Shown here in pieces: positions 40,922-49,922 of a DNA stretch of 64,000 nt (the stretch's first letter is position 1; each line of letters starts with the position of its first letter). This DNA comes from Nocardia flavorosea. Lineage in GTDB: Bacteria; Actinomycetota; Actinomycetes; Mycobacteriales; Mycobacteriaceae. The notes beneath the pieces were generated by a model. The model was not told the origin of the DNA and made no database searches. It saw only the letters and a list, made by a program, of their open reading frames with translations. The stretch is taken from NCBI RefSeq assembly GCF_015477805.1, contig NZ_JADLQL010000002.1, positions 1,240,001 to 1,304,000 on the forward strand, given 5' to 3'. The translations under genes and the position numbers were made by a program.

Positions 40922-42382
40922 TCAGTACGGCCGGGAGATGTAGCGGCCGGCGGGTTCGCCGGTGACCGCGCCGTCGGCCAGCACCCGGTTACCGCGGACG
41001 AAGGTGTCGGTGACGGCGGCGCCGAGCTCGAAACCTTCGAACGGGGTGTATTCCTGGGTGGATTCGGAATCGGCGGCGCGCACGGTCCAGGTGCGGTTGG
41101 GGTCGACGATGGCGATATCGGCGTCGACGCCCTCGGCGAGGCGGCCCTTACCGGGCAGGCCGTAACGGTCGGCCGGGTTCGAGGCAGTGAGCTGGGCGAT
41201 ACGGCGCAGCGACAGGCCGCGCTTGCGGCCCTCGGTGATCAGGCCGGGAAGCAGGTACTCGGTACCGCCGAAACCGGACTTGGCGGCGAACACATCGTCG
41301 CGGTCCGCACCGAATTTCACCTCGTCCTTGCAGCAGGCGTGGTCGGAGACGACCCAGTCGATGTTCCCAGCGAGCAGATGCTCCCACAGCGCTTCGACGT
41401 CCTCGCGCGGGCGGATCGGCGGATTCACCTTGGCGCCCAGACCGTTCGCGTTGTCGATATCGGTGAGCAGATGACCGATGGTGACCTCGCGGCGGAAGTT
41501 CACGTGCGGGAACGCCTCGGCCATCTTCATGGCGGCCTTCAGCGCCTTGGCCGAGCTGAGGTGCAGCAGGTTGATATTCGGCAGGCCGGTCTCGTCGGCG
41601 AGGAAGGAGGCGATGGTCACCGCGAGGCCCTCGGAATGCTGCGGCCGGGAAGCGCTGTAGGCGGCGAGACCGGTGAGCTTGCCTTCTTCTTCGACGAGCT
41701 TGGTGTAGGCGCTCATGATTTCGGCGGTCTCGCAGTGCAGCGACAGCGAGATATGCGGGGCGAGTTCGGGGAACTGTTCGCGGGCTTTCTGCACGCCGCG
41801 CATGACGAACTCGAAATGCGCGATGTCGTAGCGTTCGTCCTCGGGGATCATCAGAAAATCGCTCTGCGAGGCGGAGCGGCCGTGCAGGCCGTGGCTGCCG
41901 TAGAACATGAAGATCTTGAACGAGGTCACGCCCTGGTCCGACGCAAGGTCACCGATCTCGCCGATGTGCTGCTTCGACATCGGCGCCAGGTGGAAGGCGT
42001 AGTCGATATAGCTGCGGCCCGCGGAGGCGTCCAGCACCTCGGGGAAGAAGTCGGCGTAGGCGCCGCCCTTGTTCAGGTAGTACTGGCCGGTGCGCATATA
42101 GGTGAGCGCGGTGGTGACGCCGCCCTGCGCGCTGGCGCGGGACTCGGTCTGCGTGTCCTCGGACAGCGGGTTGTAGATACCCCAGTGCTGGTGTGCGTCG
42201 ACAACGCCGGGAAAGACCAGTTTTCCTGTCGCGTCGACGATTTCCGCGCCTTCGGCGTTCAGATCGGGCCCGATGGCCGCGATCTTGCCGTCGACGACGA
42301 GGATATCGGCGATCTCGCCTTCGGCGGGAGCCGTGTCCTCGGTGCGTACGACGGTGCCGTTCTTGATCAGGTAGGTGGTCAT
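40922..42382 (-). CDS. Hydantoinase/dihydropyrimidinase-type cyclic amidohydrolase
   Basis: A 486-residue amidohydrolase of the cyclic-amide-hydrolysing branch (hydantoinase, dihydropyrimidinase, allantoinase). Metal-binding residues are recognisable: DAHQHWG (HxH, about residue 62), a probable carboxylated Lys in SFKIFMFYG, SLHCE and HLSS histidines, and SDHAC aspartate. ATG at 42382 is clear. It opens a cyclic amide, imide or ureide ring at a binuclear zinc site. Lies between the flavoprotein and CoA-transferase genes in one operon. The exact substrate cannot be read from sequence. Confidence 0.9.
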   Translation of the reverse strand: MTTYLIKNGTVVRTEDTAPAEGEIADILVVDGKIAAIGPDLNAEGAEIVDATGKLVFPGVVDAHQHWGIYNPLSEDTQTESRASAQGGVTTALTYMRTGQYYLNKGGAYADFFPEVLDASAGRSYIDYAFHLAPMSKQHIGEIGDLASDQGVTSFKIFMFYGSHGLHGRSASQSDFLMIPEDERYDIAHFEFVMRGVQKAREQFPELAPHISLSLHCETAEIMSAYTKLVEEEGKLTGLAAYSASRPQHSEGLAVTIASFLADETGLPNINLLHLSSAKALKAAMKMAEAFPHVNFRREVTIGHLLTDIDNANGLGAKVNPPIRPREDVEALWEHLLAGNIDWVVSDHACCKDEVKFGADRDDVFAAKSGFGGTEYLLPGLITEGRKRGLSLRRIAQLTASNPADRYGLPGKGRLAEGVDADIAIVDPNRTWTVRAADSESTQEYTPFEGFELGAAVTDTFVRGNRVLADGAVTGEPAGRYISRPY

Positions 42383-42442
42383 TTCTTCTCCTGGCGAATA
42401 TCTGGACAGTTGTTCTGTTGTGTGGGCGGCGTGCCGGCGCCG

Positions 42443-43810
42443 TCAGACAGCGACGGCGCTGTGCGCATGCTCGGCGGCGAGGAAGGCCAGACCGAGTGCG
42501 GTGATGAGCCCGTTGCCCGCTAGGTAACCGCCGGCGCCGTGGCCGGAGATTCCGATGGCTGCGCCGCCGGCGGCGTACAGGCCGGGGATCGGGGTGCCAC
42601 CGGCGAGTACTCGTGCATGTTGGTCCACGACGAGACCGCCCTGGGTGTGGAACAGGGCGGGGGTGATCGCGATCGCGATGTAGGGCGCGGTCAGCGGATG
42701 GCGGGCGTCGGTGCGGCCCTGCCGGTCTGGTTCGGCTCCGGTGGCGGCGCGATGGGCCGCGGCGAGTTCGTCGTCGAGGGCCGCGGCGGGCACCCCGATG
42801 CTTTCGGCCAGTCCGGTTGCGGTGGCGGCCCGGATCAGCGAACCGCTCTCGGCGACGGTCCGGAAATCGTCGAATACCGAGCACAGTTCCTCGATGTGCT
42901 CGTCGATGACGATCCAGCCGGTACCGCCGGGCCGGCCGGCAAGAATAGCGGCGAACTCGGAGTATCCGGTGGTTTCCGGGGCGAAACGCCGGCCGGTGCT
43001 GTCGACGATGACACCGCCGTGTACGACGGTCGCCCAGCCGATGAGCGTCTGGCTGCGCGACGACAGCGCGGCATGACCCTGATAGGCGTCCAGGAACGCG
43101 CTGTCGGCGCCGAGTTCGCCACCGATCCGGAGCGCGTCGCCGCGGCTGAACTGGCCGCCGTGGTAGTGGGCATCGGCTATTTCCGGCAGATGGCGGCGGA
43201 CCAGCTCGCGATCGGCGCCGAAACCGTTCGTCGCCAGCAGGACAGCCCCGGTGGTCAGGTGTTCGCTGTTGCCGTCGGGGGTGGCGATCTCCACCCCGGT
43301 GACCCGCCCGCCGCTGGTGTGCACAGCACGCAGGCTCATCGGTGCGATGAGTTCGATCCGGGGATGCGCTTGCGCGCGCTGCACCAGATGCCGGAGCAGC
43401 CGGGAGCCGTGCCGTCCGGGGATGCTGTGGCAGCGGTCGGCGGTATGGCCGGGGTAGCGGAAATCGGTGACCAGTTCGAGCTCGAGTTGCTGACTGTCAG
43501 CGAGCCAGGTCACCAGCCGGGCGCTGGCTTCGGCGAGTGCGCCGGCCACGCGCCGGTCGGCGGTGCCACCGGTTTTGCGGGCGATGTCGTCGAGGAAGCG
43601 GTCCGGGCTGTCGTGGACTCCGGCCGCTTCCTGCCAGCGGGTTCCGGCAGCCGGAATCATCGCGGTGCACATCGAGGTGTTGTTACCGCGCTGGAAGTAC
43701 TCGTCGGCGTCGATCACCAGGACGTTCGCGCCGAGTTCGGCGGCGCGCAGCGCAGCGACGAGTCCGCCGCCGGCGCCGGCGACGACGAGATCGAAATCCG
43801 GACCGTCCAC
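42443..43810 (-). CDS. FAD-dependent oxidoreductase (FAD_binding_2 family)
   Basis: A 455-residue flavoprotein of the fumarate-reductase / 3-ketosteroid-dehydrogenase superfamily. The N-terminal dinucleotide motif is VVAGAGGGLVAALRAAELGA (about 7-26), and HTQGGLVVDQHARVL with GLYAAGGAAIG at the C-terminus are FAD contacts. Such enzymes reduce or desaturate C=C bonds next to a carbonyl. GTG at 43810 is chosen because AGGAGG is four bases upstream. First gene of the minus-strand arm, 16 bases from the operator candidate at 43826-43842. Confidence 0.88.
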   Translation of the reverse strand: MDGPDFDLVVAGAGGGLVAALRAAELGANVLVIDADEYFQRGNNTSMCTAMIPAAGTRWQEAAGVHDSPDRFLDDIARKTGGTADRRVAGALAEASARLVTWLADSQQLELELVTDFRYPGHTADRCHSIPGRHGSRLLRHLVQRAQAHPRIELIAPMSLRAVHTSGGRVTGVEIATPDGNSEHLTTGAVLLATNGFGADRELVRRHLPEIADAHYHGGQFSRGDALRIGGELGADSAFLDAYQGHAALSSRSQTLIGWATVVHGGVIVDSTGRRFAPETTGYSEFAAILAGRPGGTGWIVIDEHIEELCSVFDDFRTVAESGSLIRAATATGLAESIGVPAAALDDELAAAHRAATGAEPDRQGRTDARHPLTAPYIAIAITPALFHTQGGLVVDQHARVLAGGTPIPGLYAAGGAAIGISGHGAGGYLAGNGLITALGLAFLAAEHAHSAVAV

Positions 43811-43825
43811 GCTTCCTCCTATCGT

Positions 43826-43842
43826 GTTCCGGCTAGCGGAAC
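43826..43842. promoter_or_regulatory. Candidate IclR operator 1
   Basis: GTTCCG-GCTAG-CGGAAC, a perfect 6-bp palindrome with five-base centre, 16 bases upstream of the flavoprotein GTG. 12 of 17 positions match the second site at 43958-43974. Confidence 0.6.
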
Positions 43843-43957
43843 GCAAGAATGTGGTCCCCTGCACTATGCACGTTCGGCAATCTGTGCACAAGTGCCTGTT
43901 GAACGGATTTACTCAGTGGAAACCGGGCGACGGCCGACAGAAGGTGGCTAGACAATC

Positions 43958-43974
43958 GTTTCGCTAAGCGGTAC
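43958..43974. promoter_or_regulatory. Candidate IclR operator 2
   Basis: GTTTCG-CTAAG-CGGTAC, an imperfect palindrome of the same 17-bp layout, in the divergent space 82 bp before the iclR start. Serves the plus-strand arm or both promoters. Confidence 0.55.
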
Positions 43975-44055
43975 AACTTGTTCAGCGCTTGGTCGGTCCC
44001 GTCCCATGCGGCGGGGCCGGCGGACAACGAATCCACCCCGGAGAACGGAGCCACG

Positions 44056-44838
44056 ATGGAGCCCTCGAGTGGCGGCACCACATCGGCCGCGCGGGCAGCT
44101 GAGGTGCTGCTCGAGTTCGGTCGCCGGTCCAGCGCCCTCGGCGTTTCGGAGATCGCCCGCTCGACCGGTATCTCCAAGGCCGTCGCGCACCGTATCCTCA
44201 CCACCTTCGTGGAATGCGGGCTGCTGCTCTACGAGCCCGAAACCCGCCGCTACCTGCTGGGCCCGGCCGCCGCGACCCTGGGCGCCCGGGCGTTGGACGT
44301 CTCCCCGCTGCGCCGGATGGCCCGGGACGCGCTGGTGGAACTCCAGCGCGCCACCGGTGAGACCGCAACGGTGACCGGACGCCTGCCGGGCGGGCGGGTG
44401 TACCTGGACCAGGTCGAGAGCACGCAGGAAATCAAGATGACCGTGGAACTCGGCCGGCGCTTCGAACTGCACAGCGGCTCGTCGGGGCGGATCATCCTGG
44501 CCTATCTGTCCGACGAGGAGCAGGAGGATCTGCTGTCCCGTCCGCTGCCGCGGCTCACCGCCACCACCATCGTCGACCCCGAAGCTCTGCGTGCGGCGCT
44601 GCGCGCGGCCCGGGAGCGCGGAGTGTGCCGGTCGACCGGTGAACGACAGGAGGGCGCCGGGTCGATCGCGGCACCGGTGTTCGGCGCCGACGGTGCGGTG
44701 ATCGGCTCGGTTTCGGTATGCGGGCCGAGCTACCGGATGACCGAAGAAGCCTGCGACCGGCACGAGAACGCGTTGCGCGAAGCGGCGCAGCGGGTTTCGC
44801 GTGCGCTCGGCCACCGGTCGACGGTGGAGGCGATATGA
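44056..44838 (+). CDS. IclR-family transcriptional regulator
   Basis: A 260-residue IclR regulator. The N-terminal winged helix (AARAAEVLLEFGRRSSALGV, then ISKAVAHRILTTFVECGLLL) occupies about 10-75. The C-terminal GAF-like effector domain holds GSSGRIILAYLSDEE and GSIAAPVFGADGAVIGSVSV. ATG at 44056 has GGAG nine bases upstream. The last four bases overlap the CitE-like start. It sits between the two arms of the cluster and probably controls both through the paired palindromes (inference). Effector unknown. Confidence 0.9.
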   Translation: MEPSSGGTTSAARAAEVLLEFGRRSSALGVSEIARSTGISKAVAHRILTTFVECGLLLYEPETRRYLLGPAAATLGARALDVSPLRRMARDALVELQRATGETATVTGRLPGGRVYLDQVESTQEIKMTVELGRRFELHSGSSGRIILAYLSDEEQEDLLSRPLPRLTATTIVDPEALRAALRAARERGVCRSTGERQEGAGSIAAPVFGADGAVIGSVSVCGPSYRMTEEACDRHENALREAAQRVSRALGHRSTVEAI

Positions 44839-45674
44839 CTCCGCGCAGTTGGCTCTACGTTCCCGGACACCGCGCCGACCGCATCGGCAAGGCTATCGAT
44901 AGTGCCGCCGACGCCGTGGTGATCGACCTCGAGGACGCCGTCCCGGTGGGCGCGAAAGACCAGGCGCTGGCCAACGCGCTCGAGGCTCTGGGGGCGGTGC
45001 CGCCGCAACGGCAGGTCTGGCTGCGGCTCAACGCGCTCGGGACGCAATGGCTCGATCGCGAACTCACTGCCCTGGCAGCCGGCCCCGAACCGGCCGGGGT
45101 TCGATTGCCGAAATCCGACGATCCCGGCTCGGTGGCCGCGATCGCGGAACGTCTCCGCTGCCCCGTGCACGCCACCATCGAATCCGCCGCGGGCCTGCTC
45201 GCAGCCCCGCAGATCGCCCGCTGTCACCCGCGGGTCACCGGTATCGCGCTGGGCGAGGCGGATCTCGCCGCCGATATGCGCACCGAACCCGAGGGGCTGG
45301 CCTGGGCGCGCGGCTGGATCGTCACCGCGGCCCGAGCGGCCGGGCTGTCCTCGCCGGTGCAGAGCGTGTGGACGGCTGTGGACGATCCGGTGGGCCTGGC
45401 CGAAACGTCGCGGACCGGACGCGCCCAGGGATTCTTCGGCCGCTCCGTCATCCACCCCGATCAGATCGACATCGTCAACACGGCCTACACGCCGACAGCG
45501 GAGGAACAGGACCGGGCGCGCCGAATCGTCGACCGGGCGGCCGCCTCCATAGCGGCCGGCGAATCCGCTGTCCTCGACGAGAACGGCAGATTCATCGACC
45601 CCGCCGTGGTCGCAGGCGCCCGCGTGGTCCTCGATCGCGCCCAGGCCACAGCAGCACGAGGAGTGAAAGCATGA
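44835..45674 (+). CDS. HpcH/HpaI aldolase / CitE-like lyase
   Basis: A 279-residue CitE-type lyase of usual length. Metal site: VIDLEDAVPVGAKDQAL (about 33-49). TIM-barrel glutamate: HATIESAAGLLAAPQIA. Partner residues: FGRSVIHPDQIDIVN. The family cleaves malyl-, citramalyl- or similar CoA thioesters to acetyl-CoA and an oxo acid. ATG at 44835 overlaps the IclR stop. With the class III CoA-transferase of the same cluster it makes an activation-and-cleavage pair. Distinct from the larger Ter-linked CitE homologue at 1368-2582. Confidence 0.9.
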   Translation: MTPRSWLYVPGHRADRIGKAIDSAADAVVIDLEDAVPVGAKDQALANALEALGAVPPQRQVWLRLNALGTQWLDRELTALAAGPEPAGVRLPKSDDPGSVAAIAERLRCPVHATIESAAGLLAAPQIARCHPRVTGIALGEADLAADMRTEPEGLAWARGWIVTAARAAGLSSPVQSVWTAVDDPVGLAETSRTGRAQGFFGRSVIHPDQIDIVNTAYTPTAEEQDRARRIVDRAAASIAAGESAVLDENGRFIDPAVVAGARVVLDRAQATAARGVKA

Positions 45675-46510
45675 CCGAACAAACCGTCACCGCGGGCCCG
45701 GACGCACTGTTGAACGCCGTGGTGGGCAGCGAACTCGATGTGGTCGAGCTCGGGCATCCGTACACGACCGGCATGCCGTGTTCGCCCAACCACCCCGGTT
45801 TCCGGATGACTCTCATCCGCCGGCACGGCGATATGGTCCGCCCCGACGGCGGCTCGGCCTCCAATGAGATCATCGTGACCGGCGGTCACGTGGGCACCCA
45901 CGTGGATGCGCTTTCGCACGTCAGCCACTGCGGCAAACTGCACGGCGATATCGACGCCGAGGAAGCTCAGCGCGGCGGCCGCCATTCGAAGCACGGTGCG
46001 GAGAACATCCCGTTCATGCTGCGCCGCGGTGTGCTGCTGGATATCCCGCGGGTGCGCGGTGTCGAGGCCCTCGAAGCCGGCCAGGCCGTCACGGAACAGG
46101 ACCTGCGCGATGCCGCCGACGCCGCCGGGGTGACCCCCCGACGCGGCGATGTGGTGCTCATCCGCACCGGCTGGGCCCGCCATTTCGAAGACGCTGCACG
46201 CTATCTCGGCCAGCAGGACGGCGTACCCGGCCCCGATGTGGCCGCCGCGCAGTGGCTGGCGGCCGCGGGAATCGTGGCGGCCGGCGCGGATACCACCGCA
46301 TTCGAGCACATTCCGGCAGGTAAGGGACACAGTGTGCTGCCCGTGCACCGGGTGCTGCTGGTGGAGAACGGCATCCACATCATCGAACACCTGAACCTCG
46401 AGGCGGCCGGCGAGCGCGGGCTCACCGAGTTCACCTTCGTCATGGCGCCGTTGCGGATCACCGGCGGCACCGGATCGCCCGTACGCCCGGTGGCGGTGGT
46501 CGGCAAATGA
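45671..46510 (+). CDS. Cyclase/kynurenine-formamidase-type metal hydrolase
   Basis: A 279-residue protein of the cyclase family (kynurenine formamidase/isatin-hydrolase-like, PF04199). The metal motif HVGTHVDALSHVS (about residue 76) supplies HxGTHxDxxxH ligands. Later residues GDVVLIRTGWARHF and the C-terminal IHIIEHLNLE glutamate also fit. Acts on C-N bonds of amides or imide rings. ATG at 45671 overlaps the preceding stop. Its presence with a hydantoinase-like enzyme suggests two sequential C-N hydrolyses, which is inference. Confidence 0.88.
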   Translation: MTEQTVTAGPDALLNAVVGSELDVVELGHPYTTGMPCSPNHPGFRMTLIRRHGDMVRPDGGSASNEIIVTGGHVGTHVDALSHVSHCGKLHGDIDAEEAQRGGRHSKHGAENIPFMLRRGVLLDIPRVRGVEALEAGQAVTEQDLRDAADAAGVTPRRGDVVLIRTGWARHFEDAARYLGQQDGVPGPDVAAAQWLAAAGIVAAGADTTAFEHIPAGKGHSVLPVHRVLLVENGIHIIEHLNLEAAGERGLTEFTFVMAPLRITGGTGSPVRPVAVVGK

Positions 46511-46555
46511 ACGGACCGGTCCGGAAACGGGACGTCACCACGGAGGGATCCTGTA

Positions 46556-47992
46556 ATGCCTGATCAGCACGGTGCCAGTACTCGCCACGACCTGGCGAAC
46601 ACTGTCGTCGGCCGTCTCGCGGCCCTGGCCGATCGGACCCGCGCCGAAGGACTTCCGGGTGAGCTCCGCAAAGACGTGGCCCGCCGCGTTCTCGACGTCC
46701 TCGGGAACTCGCTCGCCGCGCACGATCAGCCCTCGGCCCGCGCGGTCACCGCCGTGGCCCGCGATTGGGCCGGCGCCGCCCGCGCCACCGGTATCGGCAC
46801 CGGCGAACAATTCCCCGCCGCCACCGCGGCGTTGATCAACGGCACCCTCGCCCATTCGATGGATTCCGACGACACCCACCTGCCGTCGGTACTGCACCCG
46901 TCGGCGTCGGTCGTCCCCGCCGCGCTCGCGGTCGGTGAGGCGACCGCGGCCACCGGGGCCGCGGTCCTCGACGCCGCGGGCGTGGGTATCGAAATCGCGG
47001 TACGGCTCGGAATGGGCGGCTACGACGAGGAACTCGGTAATTCGGAATTCTTCGAACGTGGCCAGCACGCCACCTCCATCTGCGGCGCCGTCGGTTCGGC
47101 CGCCGCCGCGGCCATGCTGTACGGCCTGGATGCCGAGGGTGTCGCCGACGCCATGGGTATCGCCGCGAGTTTCGGCGCCGGTCTGCTGGAGGCCAACCGC
47201 ACCGGCGGCACCGTCAAACGCGCACATTGCGGGTGGGCGGCGCATTCCGGTGTCACAGCAGCGGAATTCGCGCGGCACGGACTCACCGGCCCGCCCACGG
47301 TGATCGAAGGCCGGTTCGGTTTCCTGCACGCTTTCTGCGGCGACCGGGCCGATACCGCCAAGGTCGTCGACCGGCTCGGTGAGCACTGGGAACTGCCCGG
47401 CATCTTCTTCAAGCCCTACCCGTGCAATCATTTCACCCACGCCGGTATCGACGCGGCTCGTATCCTGCGCCGCGACGTAGACCCCGCCGAGATCGTGGAA
47501 ATCGAGCTCGGCGTACCGAAACCGGTGCTGCGCACCATTGCCGAACCGCCCGCCGCGAAGGCCGCCCCCGAATCCGGGTACCACGCGGCGTTCTCCGGCC
47601 CGTTCACGGTGGCCCGCGCGCTGCTCGGCGGCTCGGGCCTCGGGGTCGGGCATGCCGATTTCACCGACGCGGCGGCGAAGGATCCGCGCACTCTGGAACT
47701 CGCGCGGCTGGTCACCTGCCACGGCGACGACCGGTGCGACGAGATCTACCCGCACCAGTTCCCGGCCGTGCTGCGCGTGCGCACCCGCGACGGCGCCTGG
47801 CACCAGGCCCGCGTGGACCACAACCGCGGCGGGCCGGCGAACCCGCTCTCCGACGACGAACTCACCGAGAAGTTCGATCTCAATGTCGAGGGCCGGCTGA
47901 CGCCGGAATCCGCCCGCGCGGTGGCCGGATACGCACTCGCCCTGCCCGGGGCCGATTCACTGGTAACCCTCATGGCTGCCGTGCGCGGCTGA
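46556..47992 (+). CDS. MmgE/PrpD-family protein
   Basis: A 478-residue protein of the MmgE/PrpD family (2-methylcitrate dehydratase, iminodisuccinate epimerase, cis-aconitate decarboxylase). Visible features are LINGTLAHSMDSDDTH (active-site region, about 97-112), CGAVGSAAAAAMLYGLD and YPCNHFTHAGID. The reaction type may be dehydration, decarboxylation or epimerisation of a multi-carboxylate and cannot be decided here. ATG at 46556 is 45 bases after the cyclase stop. Last gene of the plus-strand arm, followed by a long hairpin. Confidence 0.88.
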   Translation: MPDQHGASTRHDLANTVVGRLAALADRTRAEGLPGELRKDVARRVLDVLGNSLAAHDQPSARAVTAVARDWAGAARATGIGTGEQFPAATAALINGTLAHSMDSDDTHLPSVLHPSASVVPAALAVGEATAATGAAVLDAAGVGIEIAVRLGMGGYDEELGNSEFFERGQHATSICGAVGSAAAAAMLYGLDAEGVADAMGIAASFGAGLLEANRTGGTVKRAHCGWAAHSGVTAAEFARHGLTGPPTVIEGRFGFLHAFCGDRADTAKVVDRLGEHWELPGIFFKPYPCNHFTHAGIDAARILRRDVDPAEIVEIELGVPKPVLRTIAEPPAAKAAPESGYHAAFSGPFTVARALLGGSGLGVGHADFTDAAAKDPRTLELARLVTCHGDDRCDEIYPHQFPAVLRVRTRDGAWHQARVDHNRGGPANPLSDDELTEKFDLNVEGRLTPESARAVAGYALALPGADSLVTLMAAVRG

Positions 47993-48006
47993 TCCCGCCC
48001 GGCCTT

Positions 48007-48053
48007 CGCGGTGGAGCGCGTCACCCCGCACCACGGGGATGCGCTCCACCGCG
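48007..48053. terminator. Terminator after the MmgE/PrpD gene
   Basis: Perfect 13-bp arms CGCGGTGGAGCGC (48007-48019) and complement (48041-48053) with an inner CCCCG/CGGGG stem in the loop. Directly precedes the amidohydrolase remnant, which runs the other way. Confidence 0.75.
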
Positions 48054-48055
48054 GC

Positions 48056-48199
48056 TCACCGCGTTCCGTCGTACAGTGCCGCGGCGTTGTTCCCGAGCAC
48101 ATCGTTCACCTGCTCGGGGATGAGGCCGCAGCGCCGAATGTATTCCACCGCCCGGGTGTACTTCTCATCCCGGAAATACGGGTGGTCGCTTCCTGCATG
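48056..48199 (-). pseudogene. Remnant of an amidohydrolase_2 gene (C-terminus only)
   Basis: About 47 codons encode RVHAGSDHPYFRDEKYTRAV followed by a segment ending LGNNAAALYDGTR and a stop. This is the conserved end of Amidohydro_2 enzymes (GSD metal-binding Asp, then GNNAA.LY). The rest of such a gene, about 280 codons, is missing, and upstream sequence in this frame is Arg/His-rich junk. It is a leftover of a deleted gene beside the catabolic cluster. Confidence 0.7.
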
Positions 48200-48342
48200 A
48201 ACGCGATTCGTATGACGACACTGCGCACGGTGAGCGGACCGGCGGACATCGGTCACCGTCGGGGCGCGCCCTCGGTCGCCCGCGAACCATGTCGTTCCGG
48301 CCCACTGTGGGTGGGCCGGAACAAGCGATCGCAGCCGGTCGG

Positions 48343-49104
48343 TCAGGAGATCTTGCGGCGGTAGACGCTCATGGCGAACAGGTAGGCGACCACGAGGATG
48401 CCGACGCACCAGGCGAGCGCGATCCAGATATCGGTGCCGACCGGTTGCCGGGTGAGCAGATCGCGGATGGCGTCGATGATGGAGGTCACCGGCTGGTTCT
48501 CGGCGAAAGCCCGCAACGGGCCGGGCATGGTGTCGGTGGGTACGAACGCCGAGCTGATGAAGGGCAGGAAGATCAGGGGGTAGGAGAAGGCGCTGGCTCC
48601 GTCGGGTGATTTCGCGGTGAGGCCGGGGATGACCGCGATCCAGGTCAGCGCGAGGGTGAACATGATCAGGATGCCCGCGACCGCCAGCCAGGCCGGCAGC
48701 CCGGCGCTCGACCGGAACCCCATGAGCAGGGCGACGAGTACGACGACCACGACCGAGATCAGGTTCGCGACCAGCGAGGTCAGCACATGCGCCCACAGCA
48801 CCGAGGAGCGTGCGATCGGCATCGACTGGAAGCGTTCGAAAATTCCGCTTTGCATATCGAGGAACAGCCGGAATGCGGTGTAGGAGATACCGGAGGCGAT
48901 GGTGATGAGCAGGATTCCGGGTAGCAGATACTGCACATAGGAATCCGATCCCGAATCGATCGCGCCGCCGAAAACATAGACGAACAACAGCATGAACGCG
49001 ATCGGCATGATCGTGGTCGTGATGATGGTGTCCATGCTGCGGGTGATATGGCGCAGGGACCGACCCAGCAGCAGGGTGGTATCGGGGAAGAAGTGCGTGG
49101 TCAT
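48343..49104 (-). CDS. ABC-2 type efflux permease, DrrB-like
   Basis: A 253-residue ABC-2 membrane protein with six hydrophobic segments, including TIITTTIMPIAFMLLFVYVF and YVQYLLPGILLITIASGISY near the N-terminus. The later segment LIFLPFISSAFVPTDTMPG holds the conserved short helix preceding AFAENQPVTSIIDAIR, a typical DrrB feature. Exporter partner of the ATPase eight bases upstream. Substrate could be a drug, lipid or antibiotic; family members export anthracyclines. Confidence 0.9.
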   Translation of the reverse strand: MTTHFFPDTTLLLGRSLRHITRSMDTIITTTIMPIAFMLLFVYVFGGAIDSGSDSYVQYLLPGILLITIASGISYTAFRLFLDMQSGIFERFQSMPIARSSVLWAHVLTSLVANLISVVVVVLVALLMGFRSSAGLPAWLAVAGILIMFTLALTWIAVIPGLTAKSPDGASAFSYPLIFLPFISSAFVPTDTMPGPLRAFAENQPVTSIIDAIRDLLTRQPVGTDIWIALAWCVGILVVAYLFAMSVYRRKIS

Positions 49105-49111
49105 CGTGGTC

Positions 49112-49912
49112 CTAGTTCGTCCGTGCCGCGCTGCGGCCGGTTCCGGTGGGGTCGTTGTCGCCGACGAGAGCGAAGAAGATGTCTTCGAGGCTGGGCTGCT
49201 TCTCGACGTATTCCACCTCGGCGGGCGGGAGTAGTTGCTTCAGTTCGGCGAGGGTGCCGTCGACGATGATCCGGCCCCGGTGCAGGATCGCGATCCGGTC
49301 GGCGAGTTGTTCGGCTTCCTCCAGGTATTGGGTGGTGAGCAGCACCGTTGTGCCCTGTTCGGCGAGTTCGGCCACTGCCTGCCATACCTCGACGCGAGCC
49401 TGGGGGTCCAGCCCGGTGGTCGGTTCGTCCAGGAAGACCACCGGTGGATTCCCGATGAGGCTCATGGCGATATCGAGGCGCCGGCGCATACCACCGGAGT
49501 AGGTGGAAACCTTCCGGCCGGCCGCGTCGGTGAGTGAGAACCGCTCGAGCAGGCTGTCGGCGATCTGCTCGGCGTTCTTCAGATGCCGGAGCTTGGCGAT
49601 GAGCACGAGGTTTTCCCGGCCGCTGAGGATTTCGTCGACGGCGGCGAACTGCCCGGTGAGGCTGATGGATTCGCGCACCTCACCCGGCTGCGCGGCAATA
49701 TCGAAGCCGTTGACCCAGGCTGCCCCGGAGTCGGCTTTCAAAAGTGTGGACAGGATTTTCACCAGAGTGGTCTTGCCGGCCCCGTTCGAGCCGAGGAGGG
49801 CGAATATGCTGCCCCGTTCGACCACCAGGTCGACGCCGCGCAGCACCTCCAGCTTGTTGTAGGACTTTTCCAGACCCTGCACACGGATCGCCGGAGCTTG
49901 TTGTGTAGTCAT
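49112..49912 (-). CDS. ABC exporter ATPase, DrrA-like
   Basis: A 266-residue ABC ATPase: Walker A GSNGAGKTT (about 38-46), signature YSGGMRRRLDIAMSL, Walker B VVFLDEPTTGLD, with the DrrA-type C-terminal tail after VEYVEKQPSLEDIF. ATG at 49912 is clear. Ten bases after the DUF1048 gene, so the operon reads DUF1048, ATPase, permease. Confidence 0.92.
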   Translation of the reverse strand: MTTQQAPAIRVQGLEKSYNKLEVLRGVDLVVERGSIFALLGSNGAGKTTLVKILSTLLKADSGAAWVNGFDIAAQPGEVRESISLTGQFAAVDEILSGRENLVLIAKLRHLKNAEQIADSLLERFSLTDAAGRKVSTYSGGMRRRLDIAMSLIGNPPVVFLDEPTTGLDPQARVEVWQAVAELAEQGTTVLLTTQYLEEAEQLADRIAILHRGRIIVDGTLAELKQLLPPAEVEYVEKQPSLEDIFFALVGDNDPTGTGRSAARTN

Positions 49913-49922
49913 CGGAATGCCT

